Positions 7,371 to 15,626 of a DNA stretch of 34,995 bases are shown in pieces. The position numbers and the translations under genes were made by a program. How positions within the stretch are numbered: position 1 is the first letter of the stretch; every line of letters begins with the position of its first letter. Below the pieces are notes generated by a model. That model was given only the letters and a program-made list of their open reading frames with translations. It did no database searches and had not been told where the DNA came from. This DNA is from an uncultured Saprospiraceae bacterium (GTDB lineage Bacteria > Bacteroidota > Bacteroidia > Chitinophagales > Saprospiraceae): positions 1 through 34,995 of the forward strand of contig CALLXF010000076.1 of the NCBI GenBank assembly GCA_938015805.1, given 5' to 3'.

Positions 7371-8730
7371 GATAACTAGTAAAAATCCTGCGACTAATAA
7401 AGACTTAAAAACATATACATTACACACTGACGCGGAGGTAGAAAATCTTTTGGCTAAAGCCAATAGCACATACCAAACTTTTAAGCATACTACTTACTCA
7501 GAGCGGGCATCTCTTATGGAAAAAGTAGCGGAGTTATTAGAAAATCGTAAAAACCAACTTGCGGAAATAATGACTCATGAAATGGGGAAGACTTTTGCTT
7601 CGGCTCAATCGGAAGTAGAAAAATGTGCGTGGGTTTGTAGGTATTATGCTAGTCATGCTTCTGAGTTTTTAAAAAATGAAATAGTCAAAACAGATGCTCA
7701 AAAAAGTTTTATCAGTTATCAACCTCTCGGAGCTATTTTAGCAGTAATGCCGTGGAATTATCCTCTTTGGCAGGTGTTTAGATTTGCAGCACCAGCACTT
7801 ATGGCCGGTAATGTTGCAGTATTAAAACATGCTTCTAATGTACCAGAATCTGCTCTGCAAATAGAGAAAGTTTTTAGAGATGCGGGTTTCCCTGAATATG
7901 CTTTTATCACCTTACTTATAAAAACAGAGCAAGTAGAAGGCGTAATTAATAACCCTATTATAAAAGCCGCCACACTGACAGGTAGTGAAAAAGCAGGAGG
8001 AATCGTTTCTGCTCAAGCAGGAAAGAAAATAAAGAAAACAGTTTTAGAATTAGGAGGTAGTGACCCCTATATTATTTTAGAAGATGCTGATCTTGATCTA
8101 GCTGCAAAAGAGTGTGCAAATTCGAGATTAAAAAACGCTGGACAAAGTTGTATCGGAGCAAAAAGATTTATAGTCCTCGAAAAGGTGTATGATTCCTTTA
8201 TGGAAAAATTTAAGCAAGAAATGGAATCAGCAATAGTCGGTGATCCGATGCAAGCAGTAGATCTAGGACCCATGGCAAGGAAGGATCTAAGAGACGAAGT
8301 ACATGGGCAAGTCCTAGATAGTATAAAAGCTGGAGCAACCCTAAGCCTAGGAGGTCATATCCCAGAAAGTAGTGGTGCGTACTACCCTCCCACTATCTTA
8401 GAAGATGTAAAGCCAGGGATGCCTGCATATGATGACGAGATTTTTGGGCCAGTAGCAGCAGTAATAAAAGTGAAAGATGAGAAAGAAGCCATACAAGTAG
8501 CTAATGATACTCGCTTTGGATTAGGAGCATGTGTTTTTACTCGAGATATCCAAAGAGGTGAACGGATTGCAACTGAGGAAATAGAGGCAGGATCTTGCTT
8601 TGTAAACCACGCTGTAAAATCAGATCCTAGACTCCCTTTTGGAGGAATAAAAACCAGTGGGTACGGCCGAGAATTAAGCTCTAATGGAATTAGAGAATTT
8701 GTAAATATAAAAACAGTATATATTAAATAA
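7363..8730 (+). CDS. NAD(P)-dependent succinate-semialdehyde dehydrogenase family protein
   Basis: The 455-residue aldehyde dehydrogenase shows the cofactor-binding MPWNYPLWQ near residue 130, AGNVAVLKHASNVPE, general-base Glu229 in LELGGSDP and catalytic Cys263 in NAGQSCIGAKR. The C-terminus has EIFGPVAAVI and FGGIKTSGYGREL. The length and NAGQSCI signature fit the short SSADH subgroup (GabD1-type) that oxidises succinate semialdehyde to succinate. The start overlaps the ThDP enzyme stop by 8 bp, implying translational coupling. With that enzyme it could form a two-step route from 2-oxoglutarate to succinate. Cofactor preference cannot be decided from motifs alone. No terminator is evident downstream. 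Confidence 0.88.
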   Translation: MSKITSKNPATNKDLKTYTLHTDAEVENLLAKANSTYQTFKHTTYSERASLMEKVAELLENRKNQLAEIMTHEMGKTFASAQSEVEKCAWVCRYYASHASEFLKNEIVKTDAQKSFISYQPLGAILAVMPWNYPLWQVFRFAAPALMAGNVAVLKHASNVPESALQIEKVFRDAGFPEYAFITLLIKTEQVEGVINNPIIKAATLTGSEKAGGIVSAQAGKKIKKTVLELGGSDPYIILEDADLDLAAKECANSRLKNAGQSCIGAKRFIVLEKVYDSFMEKFKQEMESAIVGDPMQAVDLGPMARKDLRDEVHGQVLDSIKAGATLSLGGHIPESSGAYYPPTILEDVKPGMPAYDDEIFGPVAAVIKVKDEKEAIQVANDTRFGLGACVFTRDIQRGERIATEEIEAGSCFVNHAVKSDPRLPFGGIKTSGYGRELSSNGIREFVNIKTVYIK

Positions 8731-8933
8731 AATTTCAAGACTCATTCTAAGCTTTGAAAATTTATCTCGTAAGTTTTGAAAAACATAACAAGATCCCATG
8801 GAAATATTTTGGTTTTAAACCTGTCAAAATATTGGGTTTACCCAGATGTCCTATACTGACCCGTAAATTTGATTCTAGACACACTCTTTAAAGACTCTAT
8901 TTATTTTATACCAACGATATAATAATTTACCGA

Positions 8934-8960
8934 CCGAACAATCATGCTTTCAGTAGAGTA
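8934..8960 (+). promoter_or_regulatory. ECF-type promoter motif upstream of OmpA gene
   Basis: CCGAACAA (8934-8941), N13 and AGAGTA (8955-8960) are identical in box sequence and spacing to 14562 and 15627. The OmpA start codon is 17 bp downstream, predicting a very short leader. Confidence 0.72.
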
Positions 8961-8977
8961 AGAAAATAAAATAAACA

Positions 8978-9844
8978 ATGAGATTTCTTACTTTACTATT
9001 TACAGTATTCTACACTTTTTCTTTAACAGCTCAAACAGAAGGTACACCAGATATTATCAGAGGTAATGAGCAGTTTACACTACTCATAAAAACAGTAGAT
9101 ATAAATACTAATATCGCCTTAGATGGAACGTTAGTATCTCTTTACGCTACTAAAACCGATGGGCTACTAAATTCAAAAACTACAGAAAATGGAATAGTAT
9201 CCTTCCAGATAGATCCATACACAGAGTATGAGATCCGCACATGCAATCCTGATTATTTTAAAAATGGTATCAGCATTTATGAATGTAATGAAGGGAACGA
9301 GATCCTTTGCACGTTTGGAGCAACAGATTACACGTTTGCCGCCGGAGGCGGAGCAGACAAACCTAATGCGATCCTAAAAGCAACATTGGCTTTAAGCCCC
9401 ATGAATATAGGCTCTATTTATGAATTACAAAACGTTTATTATGACCTTGATAAAGCAAACTTAAGACCGAGTGCAAAAAAAGAACTGGACGAACTAGCCT
9501 CGATCATGCATCGTAATAAATCTATCACAATAGAGCTGAGCAGTCACACGGATAGTAGAGCCGATAATAAATATAATAAAGAATTGAGTCAGGAACGAGC
9601 ACAATCCTGCTACGATTATCTAGTCTCAAAAGGAATAGCAGGTACCAGAATAACGCCTGTCGGGTACGGTGAAAATAGGTTAGTAAACCAGTGTAAAGAT
9701 GGTGTAAACTGTTCAGAAAAACAACACCAAAAAAACAGGAGAACGGAAATACAAATAATTACCTACAATCCTATCGCCTGTATCCCATCGATGGATGTCG
9801 ACTTCGCGATTAAAGATTTAAGAGGTGATGATGATGACTCTTAA
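8978..9844 (+). CDS. OmpA family outer-membrane protein
   Basis: The 288-residue precursor has a signal peptide (MRFLTLLFTVFYTFSLTAQ). An N-terminal domain of about 110 residues resembles a beta-sandwich of the carboxypeptidase-regulatory kind. The OmpA C-terminal peptidoglycan-binding domain runs from about residue 150 to 265: NVYYDLDKANLRPSAKKELD, then SSHTDSRADNKYN and ERAQSCYDYLVSKGI, ending NRRTEIQI. The family tethers the outer membrane to peptidoglycan. The protein ends in an acidic RGDDDDS tail. It is the first gene downstream of an ECF-type motif and probably heads a transcript with the DUF697 gene (46 bp away) and the frameshifted membrane-protein gene. Confidence 0.9.
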   Translation: MRFLTLLFTVFYTFSLTAQTEGTPDIIRGNEQFTLLIKTVDINTNIALDGTLVSLYATKTDGLLNSKTTENGIVSFQIDPYTEYEIRTCNPDYFKNGISIYECNEGNEILCTFGATDYTFAAGGGADKPNAILKATLALSPMNIGSIYELQNVYYDLDKANLRPSAKKELDELASIMHRNKSITIELSSHTDSRADNKYNKELSQERAQSCYDYLVSKGIAGTRITPVGYGENRLVNQCKDGVNCSEKQHQKNRRTEIQIITYNPIACIPSMDVDFAIKDLRGDDDDS

Positions 9845-9890
9845 ACGTAAATGCCCAAACGAATTATTTAATTACTATTAAAAAAGCAAA

Positions 9891-10415
9891 ATGATAGAGA
9901 CCACAGAATTAAAAACTAATATAAACGAAACTTTACCTTCTCCATCAAGTGATGAAATTTTAAAAATAATAACTAAATCCTCAGCAAAGGCTTCTGCCAT
10001 AGCTGCATTGCCCATTCCTTTAGTAGATATCGCAGGAGTGAGTTTTGTACAATTACAAATGGTAAAAAAAATAGGGAAAAAATACGGTGTTTCTACCGAT
10101 GATAAAAGTAGCATACTCATCTCATCAGTTATCACTGCTCTACTCGGAAAACTTATCAGTATAGGAGTAAGCTCTGCCGTAAATGCAACTAATCTGGATA
10201 AAATGCTCGGAGAATCTCTTGTAAAAGCCAGTATCGCTGGATTTGTGACCACGATTACTGGAGAAGTTTACGATAACCATTTTAAAAATAATGGTTCTTT
10301 TGAAGACATTTCCGTAGAAGGTTTCTTAGATTACTTAAAGGATCAAATAAACTCGGATCGGTTATCTATCGACAAGTTAGGATCTCAAGCAGTAGCAGCG
10401 ATTACGGGTAACTAG
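9891..10415 (+). CDS. DUF697 domain membrane-associated protein
   Basis: The 174-residue protein matches DUF697: ASAIAALPIPLVDIAGVSFVQ (about 34-54) and then MVKKIGKKYGVSTDDK, followed by Gly/Ala/Ser-rich hydrophobic stretches at about 77-100 and 110-125. DUF697 proteins are often small membrane proteins linked with GTPases or stress genes; molecular function is unknown. The tail (SVEGFLDYLKDQINSDRLS) is soluble. It lies 46 bp after OmpA and 45 bp before the frameshifted gene. No terminator separates it from either, so a common transcript from 8934 is likely. Confidence 0.78.
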   Translation: MIETTELKTNINETLPSPSSDEILKIITKSSAKASAIAALPIPLVDIAGVSFVQLQMVKKIGKKYGVSTDDKSSILISSVITALLGKLISIGVSSAVNATNLDKMLGESLVKASIAGFVTTITGEVYDNHFKNNGSFEDISVEGFLDYLKDQINSDRLSIDKLGSQAVAAITGN

Positions 10416-10460
10416 TGAAGCTTTGGCTGTTTCCTTTAGATTATAAAAAACAAATAAAAT

Positions 10461-10792
10461 ATGGAATATCTTATAAATATACTAGTGGCAGGAATAGCCT
10501 TTTACATCGGTGGGATACTTCTACGAGGAGTAGAAATGAAAAGTTTTTTTCGTGTATTATAGTGGCCGTCGTGGTAGGAATACTAGATATTACCTTAGGC
10601 ACATTTCTCAAAATAATAACACTAGGAATTTTATCACTTAGTATTTTTACTTGGTTACTTAATGCAATTTTAATTCAGGTGGCGGACTGGTTTTTATCAG
10701 GGTTTAAAGTAAGAAATTTCTGGTGGGCATTACTTCTTGCAGCGATCGTAAGTATCACCAGCGGGTTAATAAGTAATTTTATAACACAGTAA
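10461..10792 (+). pseudogene. four-TM phage-holin-family (PF04020-like) protein with -1 frameshift at a T7 run
   Basis: The natural N-terminus (MEYLINILVAGIAFYIGG...EMKSFF) reads from ATG 10461 but stops at TAG 10560-10562. The rest of the family (IIVAVVVGILDITLGTF, then ADWFLSGFKVRNFWWALLLAA) is open in another frame to 10792. The frames join if one T is added to the seven-T run at 10544-10550, giving a single 110-residue protein with about four transmembrane segments. A GTG-started frame from 10415 covers the C-terminal part but has an unrelated N-terminus. The intact sequence on both sides suggests a recent mutation, a sequencing error, or slippage at the homopolymer. It overlaps no other gene and closes the OmpA-DUF697 transcript. 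Confidence 0.75.
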
Positions 10793-11152
10793 ATAAAGAT
10801 TCATTTTTTTGTGAAATAATGCAGATTGTAAAGAGCAGATAAATCATAGAAATGAGTTCTAGTTTTAAAACAATTAATTAATCATAATAGATACTCCACT
10901 TACGAAAGCGGTGTTTAAAAATTTCAAGAAATTTATATGGCTGTGATATTTAGAATTTTATTCGACATTGTACTCCACACTAATTTATTTTATAATCTGT
11001 GAAATTTTCTAAAATAATGTACTTCTATATTTGAGTATAAAAATGATTTATATTAATACAATAATTTTTTTTATTAATTGTCATTCTGACAATATCATCC
11101 AAGGCAACTTTACAGTCTACAAATTTCAAAGTAAATAACACTCAACGTTAAT
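10793..11152. other. intergenic region without recognisable gene
   Basis: An AT-rich stretch between the frameshifted gene and the minus-strand terminator at 11153. It holds only short frames (for example 31 codons from an ATG near 11043) without support. A short TTCA...TGAA repeat just after 10792 is too weak to call a terminator. Confidence 0.45.
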
Positions 11153-11187
11153 AAAAAAAAGAGCCCGTTAACTTCATAACGGGCTCT
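11153..11187 (-). terminator. Rho-independent terminator for the minus-strand 52-aa gene
   Basis: AGAGCCCGTTA (11160-11170) pairs perfectly with TAACGGGCTCT (11177-11187) over a 6-nt loop. Eight A on the left (11153-11160) become the U tract for leftward transcription. Confidence 0.88.
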
Positions 11188-11250
11188 GGGTATATTAGGA
11201 GAATAAAATTTAGTATGCTTTCTTAAACATTTAGATAAGCATGATTATAC

Positions 11251-11409
11251 TTATATAAATAGTATATCTTCCTTCTTAGGTTTTATGAACTGCGGCTTTC
11301 CTTTTTTATTTGATCTATGAAGCAAGCGATCTGACATCTTCCTAAATCGCCTGATGATCTTATTATTGGATATATATACGGAAAACATATTCATCGATTT
11401 TTTTCTCAT
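11251..11409 (-). CDS. small basic protein (52 aa) under an ECF-type promoter
   Basis: A 52-residue frame runs from ATG 11409 to TAA ending at 11251. The product begins MRKKSMNMFSVYISNNKIIR and continues with many Arg and Lys (RRFRKMSDRLLHRSNKKGKP) to an acidic-hydrophobic end (KKEDILFI). I do not recognise a family; the charge suggests nucleic-acid or membrane association. Support comes from its surroundings: an exact TCGAACAA-N13-AGAGTA motif 27 bp upstream (11437-11463) and a strong terminator 64 bp downstream. Its promoter lies across the end of the preceding exonuclease/phosphatase-family gene. An ncRNA from the same promoter is an alternative reading. Confidence 0.6.
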   Translation of the reverse strand: MRKKSMNMFSVYISNNKIIRRFRKMSDRLLHRSNKKGKPQFIKPKKEDILFI

Positions 11410-11436
11410 CGTGATATTTTTTGATTCTATAAGTAA

Positions 11437-11463
11437 TACTCTTGGTAAAGAATTATTGTTCGA
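11437..11463 (-). promoter_or_regulatory. ECF-type promoter motif overlapping the EEP gene stop
   Basis: Minus strand TCGAACAA (11463-11456), N13, AGAGTA (11442-11437). The -10 box is identical to the plus-strand copies. The -35 box encodes the last residues (Ile-Glu-Gln-stop) of the upstream gene. It points at the 52-aa gene. Confidence 0.7.
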
Positions 11464-12421
11464 TCGATGGCAGGTAAAATGTAAATGTAATAGGATAATG
11501 ATCAGAGCCGATATTAGGCAACCGTCTTATCTCACTGAGCTGTAATTCTTCCGAACAAAAAATATGATCTAATGGAAATCTAATGGGAAAATAAGTAGGA
11601 AATGTGCTGTAAGTTCCTCTCCCTATTCGAGGATCTTTTAAACCACTGGTCTTTTTAAAAGCTTTAGAGGCCTTACTCCAGACGACATCATTTAAATCCC
11701 CTATGACTATTACAACTTCTTCTGATTCCTTTTTTGCAATATCCTTAGCCACATTTTTAAATTCTTTATCTTTTTGTTTTGTACTCAGAGACTCTCCTGG
11801 TATTGGAGCTAATGGATGTAAGCCTATAATTCTCAGTGATCGATTTTTATACTCTGTCAATATGCTGATAGACGGAATATCATCATCTGTTCGATATGCA
11901 ACTTTTTCTTTAAGTATGGGGAGTTTACTAAATAAAATCATACCGTAAGTATTAGATTTTATCTCTTTTACACTATGGCCAAAATGATCATGAATCGGTT
12001 GTAAAGCTTGATCCCAGTTATGATCTGTTTCCAAAAGCAAGAGAAAATCAGGATCCTCTTTTAGAGCTAGATCTATTAATTTTTGGTATTGATTATTATT
12101 CTGATATACATTAAACACCATAATGTGTAGATCTGCAATTTTTCCTAAAGGAGTAGATTTAATTTCTTTAGGGTAAAACTTTGTAAATGGAATGATATCT
12201 CTCAAGCATAAAATCAAAAGACAGATTTGCACCGGTAGAATTACCATATGCACTAAAACAAAGGGAGTAAAAAATATAAAACTAACGATCAGTATAATAT
12301 GCAAAAGTGCATACCAGAATCTAAAATAACTTTGCCCTCTTATGATCCAATGCTTACGATCAGATAGTGGAAGTAAGGTTCCTACGATCGCGAGCAAAGA
12401 AAAAATATAAAGCAGTATCAT
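11453..12421 (-). CDS. endonuclease/exonuclease/phosphatase (EEP) family membrane protein
   Basis: The 322-residue protein starts with three hydrophobic segments (about 1-20, 35-55 and 58-78) and then an EEP domain. Motifs are HIMVFNVYQNN with DPDFLLLLETDHNW (metal-binding Glu), the central GLHPLAP, VIGDLNDVVWSK (catalytic Asp/Asn pair) and C-terminal LDHIFCS with GSDHYPI (catalytic Asp-His). EEP enzymes hydrolyse phosphodiester or phosphomonoester bonds in DNA, phosphoinositides or lipids; the substrate here is unknown. N-terminal membrane anchors with an exposed EEP domain suggest an envelope-associated enzyme. Its stop codon overlaps the promoter of the 52-aa gene. Confidence 0.88.
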   Translation of the reverse strand: MILLYIFSLLAIVGTLLPLSDRKHWIIRGQSYFRFWYALLHIILIVSFIFFTPFVLVHMVILPVQICLLILCLRDIIPFTKFYPKEIKSTPLGKIADLHIMVFNVYQNNNQYQKLIDLALKEDPDFLLLLETDHNWDQALQPIHDHFGHSVKEIKSNTYGMILFSKLPILKEKVAYRTDDDIPSISILTEYKNRSLRIIGLHPLAPIPGESLSTKQKDKEFKNVAKDIAKKESEEVVIVIGDLNDVVWSKASKAFKKTSGLKDPRIGRGTYSTFPTYFPIRFPLDHIFCSEELQLSEIRRLPNIGSDHYPITFTFYLPSIEQ

Positions 12422-12826
12422 AAATTTCTTGAATTACACAATTTACATTAGTTAACTCACATACACTAATAACACAAGAGGTCATGAGTAAGCATAGTGC
12501 ATAAGAAAATTAGTTTTTAATAATATTTTTCAAACGAAATTTCTACGCTTTGTAGTCACTCTTTAGTAGAACTCATTACTAAATATTCCCAAAATGATTT
12601 ACTTCTAAAAATACCAATTTTAAAGTGCGAGTTAATGCTAATCATCATTATACGGACAAAATTTATCAACTTATAATTACGTCATCCCTAACTTCTAACA
12701 GTCGTTAAATATCTTACTTAAACTTATTGGTTTTTTGTGCTTACGCGAATGAAATAAGATCATGTATTCTTTAAGAAAAAAGAGTATGACAAATCTTTAC
12801 TAAATCTAATTGCTTTATGCCACCAA
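12422..12826. other. intergenic region without recognisable gene
   Basis: Located between two minus-strand genes, AT-rich, with no frame I can support, no convincing terminator and no copy of the ECF motif. It should contain the promoter of the EEP gene, which I could not pin down. Confidence 0.45.
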
Positions 12827-13102
12827 CTAATACTTAGAAAGATAAGATCGAGTAGCTTCATAAATACTATCTGCATTGCGTATCTCTTGTGCAAGTGCCT
12901 CGTCAGATGGAGATTTTTGCATTTTTCCAATTTGCTCTATCATCCTCTCTCGGTGGGTTCCTAAATTTTCCCAGAACTGATCATTCATAATCTGAGATAC
13001 TTTAAAACCTTTTCCTCGACCTGCAATCATTTCTCGCAACTCGTCTACTAGATTGTTATACTTATCAAATCTATCGTCTGTAAAATTTTTATCGATTTCC
13101 AT
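12827..13102 (-). CDS. uncharacterised small helical protein (91 aa)
   Basis: The 91-residue product has no signal peptide or membrane segment. It is helical and charged: DKYNNLVDELREMIAGRGKG, then a segment with FWENLGTHRERMIEQIGKMQ, and a C-terminal ADSIYEATRSYLSKY helix. I do not recognise a family. It follows the DUF2254 gene with a 39-bp gap. An ECF-type motif with an imperfect -10 box (13129-13155) overlaps the end of that gene and lies 26 bp upstream, so it may have its own stress-inducible transcript. Cytoplasmic location is inferred. Confidence 0.7.
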   Translation of the reverse strand: MEIDKNFTDDRFDKYNNLVDELREMIAGRGKGFKVSQIMNDQFWENLGTHRERMIEQIGKMQKSPSDEALAQEIRNADSIYEATRSYLSKY

Positions 13103-13128
13103 AATTCAATACATTTATTTACAGAAGA

Positions 13129-13155
13129 GACTTCAGGTTGATTATGATTGTTCGG
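13129..13155 (-). promoter_or_regulatory. possible ECF-type promoter motif, imperfect -10
   Basis: Minus strand CCGAACAA (13155-13148), N13, GAAGTC (13134-13129). The -35 box and spacing match fully, while the -10 keeps only the GT. The -35 lies within the last codons of the DUF2254 gene. Confidence 0.4.
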
Positions 13156-14455
13156 TGTTAGTGAAAAGAAAATCTGCATCTATAGAATCTATTAGAATTT
13201 TTTTATCGGCAGAGTTATTGATGTTTTTTTCAATATCTTCTTTTACGATCTGCAGTTCATTTTTTAAAACAGAGTAGTATTCATTTGATTGTGTCTCCTG
13301 ACGCAACAAATACTGAAGCATGTATATCATTTTTTCCATAAGGATAATATCGTGTTTACAGTATTGGCGATAAGCCCCCAGCATATTATGCATAAGTTTT
13401 TTAAAAGGAACTGATCTCAATTGAACCGTGTATTCACCTCCTTCTTTTTTGTAAATCTCTTTTTCTCGTAGTTTCATCCGTAAGGCAATGAGCTCTGTCA
13501 TGTAATCAATCGTAATGGCAGCCGTTCCTGGATCATTGATACCAGGGGACATCGCTTTTACCCCGACCTCCGTAATTTGCTTTATTCCTAAGACGTGATT
13601 ATCAGAAACATCATGACTACTGTCATAAATAATATATTCGCGTAAGCGAGAAGCCTCCTCCTCAGAAACGCGAGTAGTGATCGCAAAAACATCTACCATA
13701 GGAAGCTGATAGTCCCCTTTGTATGGAATAATTTTTAGGTGGACTTTATGATTTTCACAATACTCTAATAGGCCTTTTAAATTAATGCCTTGATAAAAAC
13801 CAGCTTTATCTGATTTAACATAGTGCCATTGATCATCATTAATAAGTGGAGCATCCGTTTCCTGTCTTTCCTTTTCTATTAGAAAAAGAATTCTATTTTT
13901 TGTCTGATCAAAAATTTTATTAAGTATGTTATTTATCTGTATCCCATTACTAATAGTGTGTATAAAATAAATAAATAATACTAGGCAAATCATAGCTAAG
14001 ACTATACCTAATAAAATCGATAATCCATTTAGCGTGTACTTATTCCCGTCAGGAAGTATACTCATAAGGATAAGTATGTTATAAACTATTGTTCCTAGAT
14101 ATGCTCCTAATACTATCTGGTTACGTTTATCCGAAATTAAATTAGGTAAAAGACGTGGAGAAAAATTAGTACTTGCCTGATTTAAAATCATCATAACCAT
14201 GGAAAAACTAAAAACCATCAAAGATAAAAGACCACCGATCAGAGTGGCTAGTAATGACCTAGCTGTGTCTGCATTATTAATAACTAAAAATGGAGCTTTT
14301 TCTAAAAGAAACTTCGTCATTTCCTGATCTTCTATCGAGAGCATGATTGCAGCTAGAATGACAAATCCTATTAAAATTAGACTTGGAAAAAAGGCAATAC
14401 TGGATACTATCTTTTGATATATAGTGATTAGTTTATTCTTTATACTCCCGATCAT
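13142..14455 (-). CDS. DUF2254 family integral membrane protein
   Basis: The 437-residue protein has four transmembrane segments in the first 180 residues (about 20-40, 67-92, 115-135, 145-170), including the SLLATLIGGLLSLMVFSFS segment and STNFSPRLLPNLISDKRNQI typical of DUF2254. The soluble C-terminal half holds GVKAMSPGINDPGTAA, the family's most conserved motif, and ends in a charged helical tail. Function is unknown in the family. It lies in the stress cluster on the minus strand, but I found no ECF motif upstream of its start at 14455. The last codons contain the -35 box of a possible promoter for the next gene. Confidence 0.88.
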   Translation of the reverse strand: MIGSIKNKLITIYQKIVSSIAFFPSLILIGFVILAAIMLSIEDQEMTKFLLEKAPFLVINNADTARSLLATLIGGLLSLMVFSFSMVMMILNQASTNFSPRLLPNLISDKRNQIVLGAYLGTIVYNILILMSILPDGNKYTLNGLSILLGIVLAMICLVLFIYFIHTISNGIQINNILNKIFDQTKNRILFLIEKERQETDAPLINDDQWHYVKSDKAGFYQGINLKGLLEYCENHKVHLKIIPYKGDYQLPMVDVFAITTRVSEEEASRLREYIIYDSSHDVSDNHVLGIKQITEVGVKAMSPGINDPGTAAITIDYMTELIALRMKLREKEIYKKEGGEYTVQLRSVPFKKLMHNMLGAYRQYCKHDIILMEKMIYMLQYLLRQETQSNEYYSVLKNELQIVKEDIEKNINNSADKKILIDSIDADFLFTNTEQS

Positions 14456-14561
14456 ATTAACGCTTTAAGGGTGTGAGATTTCTATATGTTACACCATTCC
14501 TATTTAAATATAAGTAACCTACATCTTTAATTGTTCAATAAAAAAAATCGAAATACATCGA

Positions 14562-14588
14562 CCGAACAAATAATACCATGATAGAGTA
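14562..14588 (+). promoter_or_regulatory. ECF-type promoter motif upstream of 14621 gene
   Basis: CCGAACAA (14562-14569), N13, AGAGTA (14583-14588). Exact match to 8934 and 15627, including the preceding GA shared with 8934. The start codon is 32 bp downstream. Confidence 0.72.
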
Positions 14589-14620
14589 TATCAAACGAAC
14601 AAAGAATTATACAACCTCTT

Positions 14621-15307
14621 ATGAAATATTTATTACTTACTCTTAGCTTATTAATCCTCACCTCAGATACAACTGCCCAAATAGTCAAATATAATGATGG
14701 TAAAATTATGTATCAAGATGAAGAATTACAAACCATAAATGTTACACTTTCTCCAAAGGTGGAAACCATTAAAGACAAATTTGAAAGTTGGATGAGTGAT
14801 CACTATAATGTTAATTTAGACGGAAAAAAACTATTGTTTTTTGATAAAGAATTTATGACTGCAAATGGAGTGATCATTCCCAAAATAAGCCAACGACAAA
14901 TAGATCTCAAAGTAAAAGTAAATGAATCTAAAAACGGAAATACGCAGTTGCATGTTTTTGCATCTTATGGCTATAATAACTGGATTACCCCTGAGGACCA
15001 TCCACAAGCCTATCGATCCCTTAGAGGGATAGTTTATGATTTTGTAGGTGAGTACTTACCAGAATATTATTATGATAAAATTCAGAAAACTCAAGACCAG
15101 TTAAAGGATCTTACTGATCAAAATATAGAATTTAGGGAAGATATCTTGAATAAAGAAAAAGATATTGTCAAACTAAAAAATGAAATCGATGAGCTAGAAA
15201 AAGATATTAAATCTAACGAGTCCCTCATCAAAAAGGAAAAAGAAAAACTAAGAAATGAAAAGAAAGATTATGATAAAATAACGGAACGAGTTTCCAATAT
15301 GAATTAA
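14621..15307 (+). CDS. secreted or periplasmic protein with C-terminal coiled coil
   Basis: The 228-residue precursor has a signal peptide (MKYLLLTLSLLILTSDTTAQ) with no lipobox. Residues 25-145 look like a compact alpha/beta domain with KFESWMSDHYNVNLDGKK and a Tyr/Trp-rich stretch (FASYGYNNWITPEDHP). From about 155 to the end it is a Lys/Glu-rich coiled coil (KDLTDQNIEFREDILNKEKD onward). I do not recognise the family. It is monocistronic, with an exact ECF-type motif 32 bp upstream and a strong terminator 29 bp downstream. A role in envelope stress is inference from the promoter and from export. Confidence 0.78.
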   Translation: MKYLLLTLSLLILTSDTTAQIVKYNDGKIMYQDEELQTINVTLSPKVETIKDKFESWMSDHYNVNLDGKKLLFFDKEFMTANGVIIPKISQRQIDLKVKVNESKNGNTQLHVFASYGYNNWITPEDHPQAYRSLRGIVYDFVGEYLPEYYYDKIQKTQDQLKDLTDQNIEFREDILNKEKDIVKLKNEIDELEKDIKSNESLIKKEKEKLRNEKKDYDKITERVSNMN

Positions 15308-15335
15308 TGTGAATTGCTATTCATCGAGTAGTGAT

Positions 15336-15367
15336 GCGAAAGTCCTTGTCGGGGCTTTCGCTTTTTT
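15336..15367 (+). terminator. Rho-independent terminator after 14621 gene
   Basis: GCGAAAGTCC (15336-15345) pairs with GGGGCTTTCGC (15351-15361) with a small mismatch near the loop; six T follow (15362-15367). Confidence 0.85.
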
Positions 15368-15626
15368 AATTTAGGACAAAGCCTATCCAACGGCAATATG
15401 TATTGATCGTATAAACCTACTTCACTAAAACACTACAATGTTTTGCTGAATCTTATATTTCTACAATGGTAACTTTCAATAGTTCAAAACACAAGCTCAT
15501 GTCTCGCAGAGCCCTTGCTAGGTTCATAAAATAGATTTCTGCTCTCTTATTTTGTTATGAAAATATTAGGACATCGTTGTAAAGAAAATATAACAAAAAG
15601 AAATACTACAAAAGTGATACTCTAAA
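15368..15626. other. intergenic region without recognisable gene
   Basis: Only short frames are present between the terminator and the promoter of the DUF1328 gene, none with an initiation signal I can support. Confidence 0.45.

Noticed and set aside
9878-10252. Long open frame antisense to the DUF697 gene
   Set aside because: The plus frame matches DUF697; the antisense frame has no family resemblance and no initiation context.
14595-14602. A second ACGAACAA just after the 14562 promoter
   Set aside because: The position for a -10 box reads CTCTTA and overlaps the start codon, so a second promoter is unlikely.
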